Below are positions 9,527-14,210 of a DNA stretch of 14,210 nt, in pieces; the stretch's first letter is position 1; each line of letters begins with the position of its first letter. Below the pieces are notes generated by a model. It saw nothing but the letters and a program-made list of their open reading frames with translations. It was not told the origin of the DNA and did no database searches. This stretch comes from Gracilaria vermiculophylla (taxonomy: Eukaryota > Rhodophyta > Florideophyceae > Gracilariales > Gracilariaceae). Made by a program: the position numbers and the translations under genes. Where the stretch lies: the NCBI GenBank assembly GCA_019155205.2, contig JAHNZQ020000181.1:3552945-3567154 (forward strand), given 5' to 3'.

Positions 9527-10080
9527 GGGACTAGAGGCTTACTGTACGGAAGATGCCGACTCAAGCCTGACGGAAGAGATTCGCTGCACTTTACGGTACT
9601 GCCACTAAATGGTGTTCACGAAGCCTCGTGCCGAGTCGTCCGATAGGAATAGGGGTCTGTAATACAGTGCGCGAATCCCCTTATGGATTGTCTTTTGCCA
9701 TGCTTGTTGTAGCTCATGTCCAGACAAATTCGTAGCGACTACGTAGAACCGGTAGAATAAAGTTGATGCCGGCACGAAACAAGAAGCAGCGTGACGGGAG
9801 CTTCTTTTGATGGAAATGGCACCACTTGGATGGTCAGTAGGGAGAGGGAGCTCTGTACCATGCTTAGAGCGGTGCAAGAGCTCCTTTCCCACTAGTCAGC
9901 AACGCGAAGCAGTTTTCACCCAAGTTTCGACCCCTGTGGTTTTAACAATCGATCATCAAAATAGCCGGCTATAACAACAGGCCTAAATGATCCACTAGTG
10001 CTGCATCTGCTATTACCAATCAGTTACCGTAAGCCTTCAAGCCACCCTGGGCCTGCAGCCGTTCCAGTGCTGCCGTTACC
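9527..10080. other. No recognisable gene
   Basis: This lies between the outer edge of LTR copy 2 and the Copia remnant. A 95-codon minus frame (9892-9605) has no motif I can name, and no counterpart exists elsewhere in the window. If LTR copy 2 is the 5' LTR of an insertion, this is pre-insertion flank; its first bases next to the LTR on the plus strand are GGGAC. Confidence 0.35.
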
Positions 10081-10700
10081 ATTCTACCTAACATTTGGTG
10101 ATTTCGACTAGGTTGGGCCACTCCTGCACTTTATAGAACCATTGCTCCCTCGATTGCTCCCAATCGGTTCCGCGTGCCCCGCTTGCTGTACCACTGTACA
10201 AAAAGATGAGGAACAGATATACGGAACATGATATGTGGCTTCCGGTGATTCTTTGAATGTGACGAATGATAAAAGTTGGTCTTGAAGGACAGGCTGCATA
10301 TACAAATCCTGTATCAATAAGACCAGAGAATTGCACGATTGTATAGTAGACAATAAAAGGAATTGTGAGTATGGAAATATATGTGATTGATCGAGGTTTA
10401 TTTAGGAAGAAGAATTTGGAATGTGATATATAAAGATGCAAACGGTTAACTACCTGAAACCATGAAAGACACTTCCACTTACGGATTTTGTGAGTTTCAA
10501 GATCACCTAAGATAATCATGTGGCTTATTCAACAAATTTAACGGAACAAGGACTTTGGCAGGCTCGTCTTCGTCATGCATGAGAAACATTGTTAAACCAA
10601 ATTATTTCGAAGAAAACAGCACACGGTATCCTCAAAAACCTCCAAACAGAAAGATGTCAGTACCTACAAAGTATTGACACCGGATAGAAAGGCATTATAA
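10081..10700 (+). pseudogene. Possible Copia protease / pre-integrase region, heavily decayed
   Basis: This lies directly upstream of the Copia integrase and is AT-rich like it. On the plus strand near 10540-10575 the reading NLTEQGLWQARLRHA resembles the 'LWHxRLGH' motif of the Copia GAG-pre-integrase domain. Further upstream the frames are broken, and I cannot place the protease triad. A 143-codon minus frame (10519-10088) is antisense to this and shows no family motif; I judge it fortuitous. Confidence 0.4.
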
Positions 10701-12710
10701 TCAGTTTTATCATTGGAAACTTTTCAAGCAAAAAAAAAGAAATCTTATTCATACTGATCTCTTTGCACTACTGAAAGCAGAATCAGAAGGAAAATGACTG
10801 TAATTTAGGTCTTTTAAAGATAAATGCACAAAAGATAATTTGTTTAATTTCTTCGATATGAAAACGAAGCTCATGACAAGAGACCAGAATTATTTTCGAA
10901 TTGGTTAAAACGCAAAAAGGAAGGTCTAATAAAATTCTGAGAAGTGACAGAAAACAAGACTAGGTTTCTAAAGGATTTCAAAACTATTTGAAGAGAAGAA
11001 TTCTCATACATAAAAACACAGAAGCACGTCCACATCATCAAAATGGATTGGCTGAAAGAAGCAATGGAAGATTGTGTGGAAAAGCATGATACATGCTTTA
11101 GTTTCAAGATATACGGAGATCTGTATGGGAAGAAGCAATTAAACTGGCGAATAATATTAGAAATCTTGTGAAAACCATAATCCTAAGAGGTTACGGCCCT
11201 CATCACAAGCATTCGAAAAGAAACTATATATTTCATTTCAAATCATTTGGTTGCAAGGCTTACGTCTTTACGCCATATGAAAAAAAAGTAATTGGATGCA
11301 AAATCAAGACTGCACTCAGTTTTCGAAAATGAAGGATAAAACCTTTGCTTTATGGACATCACTACCAAAATATTGTTTGAAAGTGAGACTGAAAAAGTTT
11401 TGGAAGCATTAGAACGTAATTCTACTGAAAAAGAAATATTCACAGCGACCGAGAGTGGTACAAAAATCAAAAGTGAGACAAATATCAACGACAATCAAGA
11501 TTCAGAGAACTCCGAAGCCTACAACACAGCTTCACAAAGTAGGAAAGCAACAAAAATAGTTCAACAATTTGATGGTAAAGCTCTAAGGCTGCAAACCAAG
11601 CTGAAATATGAGCATGCTGATGAAACTGCAGACACTACTGCTTTAATGGGTATTAAGGTAAAACTTAATACTAAGAACCACTAAAAAAGTATTTAAAGCA
11701 TGACTGGGGGGTAATAGCTATCAACAAAAACACAGAATTGATTTTTTCAAGACAAACACCGCAATTGTGCGCATGGCATCGTAACGCATAATGTTGGTGG
11801 TCGCACTACAAAAAAAGCTAGTCAGCTAAATAATTGGAACAACTGCTTTTCTGAAAAGAAATTTAGAATAAGAAAAGTTTTATGGGACAACTACGAGGCT
11901 TTATTGATTCAGAGAATTTGAAAATAATTTGGAAGCAACAAAAGTCTATATATGATTTAAAACAGTCGTTAAGGGTATGGGAAAACGTTACCGGTGAAAA
12001 TCTTTTTAACCTCAATTATTAGAAATTTATTGCAAGTAATCGAGTTCTCGTTAATACATTTGTTGGCCAAATTGTCTATGTTTTTATATACGTGGATGAC
12101 CTTGTGCTTGCAAACACAAGTATTTCAGCAAATGAAAATTGTAGATCAAAAATTGTAATCTAAACTTGATATGAAATATTTTGGAAATGTTCGTCGTATA
12201 TTAGGAAATGAAAGTGATCATAATCGCAAAAGAAATCTGATAAAAGTATTTCAGAAAAAGTATGCATGTACGGTGCATGAGAAAGTTTATATGGAAATTT
12301 TCAAAGGCAAAGAAACACCACCTGGCACTCCTACTCCTGAGAAGCACTGAAGAACATACTGTGACAAAATACCATGTAGAGAATTTGTTGGATTGATAAT
12401 TCATTTAATGCTCGGAACAAATCCTGGTCTTGTCAACGCCATAGGGTTTTAAACCGATTTTGCGAAAAATACGTTTTGAACGAATACAAAGCTTTCATAA
12501 CAATTAAGCGTTATGTATAGAGAAAAAAAACTTGTTATCTTTTTTATCAAAAAAGGTTACAAAATACGTTGGAAAGCTTTAGTGTCGCATACTGGGGAAA
12601 TGTAGATTCCAGAGAATCGATTTCAGAATTAGCATCTTCTTACGAAAACTGTGTATTGTAATGTAGCTGTCCAAAACAAAGTTTTTTGGCATTAACAATA
12701 GAGAGTTTCA
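10701..12710 (+). pseudogene. Ty1/Copia pol remnant: integrase, reverse transcriptase, RNase H
   Basis: This is the pol of a Copia retrotransposon in the order expected for the family, with integrase before RT. The integrase start is NLIHTDLFA (10741-10767), and the catalytic-core end is PHHQNGLAERSNGRL (from about 11030), followed by WEEAIKLANNIRN and FGCKAYVFTPYEKK. A linker follows in another frame, where the 11352-11684 frame (110 codons) is rich in E, T, K and S. The RT has GQLRGFIDSENLKIIWKQQ (from 11885), SIYDLKQSLRVW, and an intact YVDD at 12089-12100. Near 12372, PCREFVGLIIHLMLGTNPGL matches the region before RNase H. At 12569, FSVAYWGNVDSRESISELAS matches 'DADWAgd~~~RkStsG', but DADW reads VAYW. 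Stops (for example TAG at 12020-12022) and several frameshifts make it non-functional. Confidence 0.9.
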
Positions 12711-12959
12711 GCAAATCAATTGTGGGTACAATCGTGGGAAAAATATGGGTTGTACGTACCGGAAAAACAATTGAATGAAAATTGTCCTGAAGAGTTTCAG
12801 CACTACATCTTTTCGTTCAGTGCGTGGTAGGCTGCGGCATAGACATCGCTGCGTCACGGAACAGCCATCGAGGGACCACCTCAACCCACGCGCAGTACTT
12901 GTATCGAGCCACCGCGCCTGGTACATTCCTTGGCCTCGGTCCCTGGCGGCATACCAACA
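12711..12959 (+). other. Boundary between Copia remnant and transposase gene; 5' untranslated region
   Basis: Base composition changes from AT-rich (Copia side) to GC-rich near 12805, and this is probably the left edge of the Harbinger-type element. Its terminal inverted repeat cannot be verified, because the right end of that element is not in the window. No promoter motif is clear enough to call. The transposase frame is open back to a TTG at 12930 upstream of the first ATG at 12960. Confidence 0.4.
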
Positions 12960-14102
12960 ATGGTGGCAATCAAGCACTACAACCTGATGCAGCTGCGCCA
13001 CATGCGACGGCGCTTGCGTCGTGAGTTGCTGATGCGACACTTATCGGGAGCGAGTCTTATGGAGCTGGGGCCAGTACTGCGCCGTTTCCTGTTCGTCCGG
13101 CGTGATTTGAGAGCTCTGCTCTGCCGCACGAGGGCGGTGTATAGCGTATGCTTTAATGTCAACCGGTTTTCCACTGAAGACGCGTTGTCTCTTTTCAGGT
13201 TCAAGTCTGTGGATCTGGGTCGCGTTGCTGGTGCATTGGGGCTGACAGAAGGGTCCTTTGAACGTCGACATAGAGTACCTTCCATGGAGCGCCTGTGCAT
13301 CGTGCTTCGTCGACTATCCTCGCCTGCCCGCTGGCGTGACCTCGAAAACCTATTTGGACGGGCGAGCTCAGCATTATGCGACATCTTCTATGAGACCATC
13401 GAGCTAATGATGGAGCGGTGGAGGGATGCTTTGTGCCAGTGGAGGGGAGATTTGATGCAAGAGCGGGCGGCCATGTATGCAAAAGCTGTTCTGGACAAGG
13501 GCGGGGCGCTTGACAACTGTGTTGGCTTCATTGACGGCACAGGGATCTTTATTGCGCGGCCTGGGCATGCAATGCAGCGGAGCGTATACAGCGGCCATAA
13601 GCGCAAGCATATGCTAAAGTTCCAGTCCGTGGTGACGCCAGATGGGCTCCTCTTTCACCTAGCCGGACCCATCGAGGGCAGGGGGCACGACATCACGCTC
13701 TACCGAGAATCGGGAATGGACGACATGTTGGGTTCAGGCCTGGTAGTAGGCGGTGTACAGTATTGTCTGTTTGGCGACAAGGCTTACCCGGTTCGACCTT
13801 GGATGCAAGTGGCGTTCCCACCTGACGCAGTCGGGGTTCTGAACGAGGAAAAAGAGGCTTTTAACACGGAGATGCCAAGCGTACGAGTGTCAGTCGAATG
13901 CGGGTACAAGGAAGTGAAGCAGGTCTTCTCCATTCTCGACTTTGCGCGAAAACTCAAGATCAATGAGGGCCCTGTTGGTACTGCCTACACGGCTGCTGTT
14001 TTATTGTGGAACATTCGTTGTTGCTTGTACGGTGGCCAGACAGCAACCTTCTGTAGTACAGTGGCTCCTACGGAATTATGGTTGTTTGGCCTTAAGGCAT
14101 AA
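12960..14102 (+). CDS. PIF/Harbinger-type DDE transposase (DDE_Tnp_4 / HARBI1-like), C-terminus replaced by LTR
   Basis: This nuclease excises and inserts a PIF/Harbinger DNA transposon in the nucleus. The ORF has 380 codons from the ATG at 12960; an upstream TTG at 12930 would add ten codons but is unlikely in a eukaryote. The N-terminus is very basic (residues 10-50, arginine-rich). A helical region at 107-150 (PSMERLCIVLRRLSSPARW then LFGRASSALCDIF) is the HTH-like part of the family. The catalytic residues are D192 in GFIDGTGIFIARP, D273 in LFGDKAYPVRPW and E313 in VSVECGYKEVKQVF, all present. The core has no stop or frameshift. Residues 365-380 and the stop come from an LTR starting at 14052, so the original C-terminus is lost, although the family core ends shortly before. 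Harbinger elements usually also encode a Myb-like partner, and none is visible here. Activity is unknown. Confidence 0.92.
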   Translation: MVAIKHYNLMQLRHMRRRLRRELLMRHLSGASLMELGPVLRRFLFVRRDLRALLCRTRAVYSVCFNVNRFSTEDALSLFRFKSVDLGRVAGALGLTEGSFERRHRVPSMERLCIVLRRLSSPARWRDLENLFGRASSALCDIFYETIELMMERWRDALCQWRGDLMQERAAMYAKAVLDKGGALDNCVGFIDGTGIFIARPGHAMQRSVYSGHKRKHMLKFQSVVTPDGLLFHLAGPIEGRGHDITLYRESGMDDMLGSGLVVGGVQYCLFGDKAYPVRPWMQVAFPPDAVGVLNEEKEAFNTEMPSVRVSVECGYKEVKQVFSILDFARKLKINEGPVGTAYTAAVLLWNIRCCLYGGQTATFCSTVAPTELWLFGLKA

Positions 14103-14210
14103 TATTCCTAAGGAGGGTTCGTAATTTATTAGCTGGGCCACGTGGTGCATAATATTGCCTGCGTGCGCTACAGTATCCTTAAGGTACGGTAGAATTTATT
14201 ATTTATTTTA
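14052..14210 (+). repeat. LTR copy 3, 5' end, inserted in the transposase gene and cut by the window edge
   Basis: It begins TGTAGTACAGTGGCTCCTAC at 14052 and is about 92% identical, by eye, to the reverse complement of 9343-9526. CCACGTGG lies at 14138-14145. It is oriented opposite to the other two copies. Compared with copy 2, about 25 bases of the LTR are missing at the window end, so the rest of the LTR, or a full element, should continue beyond 14210. The five bases before it, CCTTC (14047-14051), are the expected target-site duplicate. Confidence 0.82.

Noticed and set aside
10088..10519. 143-codon minus-strand ORF as a membrane protein
   Set aside because: It is AT-rich, hydrophobic by composition, antisense to the Copia remnant and without a family motif.
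12977..13384. 135-codon minus-strand ORF
   Set aside because: It is antisense to the transposase coding region; its arginine- and serine-rich residues are a by-product of the other strand.
9343..14210. The inverted repeats at 9343-9526 and 14052-14210 as terminal inverted repeats of one large Harbinger transposon
   Set aside because: A third copy at 2890-3081 is followed by a retroelement leader and gag, the repeat starts TG and lies within the transposase frame, and the enclosed DNA is an unrelated Copia remnant. LTRs explain all of this better.
1..14210. CRISPR array, rRNA, tRNA, bacterial operon or prophage
   Set aside because: There are no regularly spaced short repeats, no tRNA or rRNA signatures and no ribosome-binding-site-spaced gene chain. 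The content is eukaryotic transposable elements.

Overview
This window reads as a graveyard of nested transposable elements from a filamentous eukaryote. I see no host gene, tRNA, rRNA, CRISPR array or bacterial-type operon. The mix of Ty3/Gypsy gag-pol, a Ty1/Copia pol and a PIF/Harbinger-type transposase suits an oomycete (Phytophthora or downy-mildew type) best, but a fungus or another eukaryote is not excluded from sequence alone. Only one gene looks close to intact: a PIF/Harbinger DDE transposase at 12960-14102 (+).

Layout. (1) About 281-3081, minus strand: the 5' part of a decayed Gypsy element (A). It has an LTR at 2890-3081, a leader at 2515-2889, and a gag that runs down to 281. (2) About 3112-5390, minus strand: a second Gypsy element (C) with a gag end, protease, linker, reverse transcriptase and start of RNase H. 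It is riddled with stops, and the LTR of A breaks it off at 3081. (3) About 5420-8990: poorly recognisable, element-like DNA with a gag-like reading on the plus strand near 5420-6980 and unassigned open frames on both strands further on. (4) 8990-9526, minus strand: a second LTR plus leader unit matching 2515-3081. (5) About 10540-12710, plus strand: an AT-rich decayed Copia pol (integrase, reverse transcriptase, RNase H). (6) 12960-14102, plus strand: the transposase gene, in GC-richer DNA. (7) 14052-14210, plus strand: the beginning of a third copy of the same LTR, which continues past the window edge.

The main result is that the third LTR starts inside the transposase frame, exactly at codon 365. 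The last 16 codons and the stop codon of the transposase ORF are therefore LTR sequence: the same 16 codons, with a few changes, followed by a stop, occur in the LTR at 9343-9526, where no transposase precedes them. The transposase is thus a truncated chimera whose catalytic core (D192, D273, E313) is intact. The three LTR copies share a TGTAGTACAG start and a central CCACGTGG palindrome. The genes do not form a pathway; they record successive insertions, with A into C and an LTR element into the Harbinger transposase.
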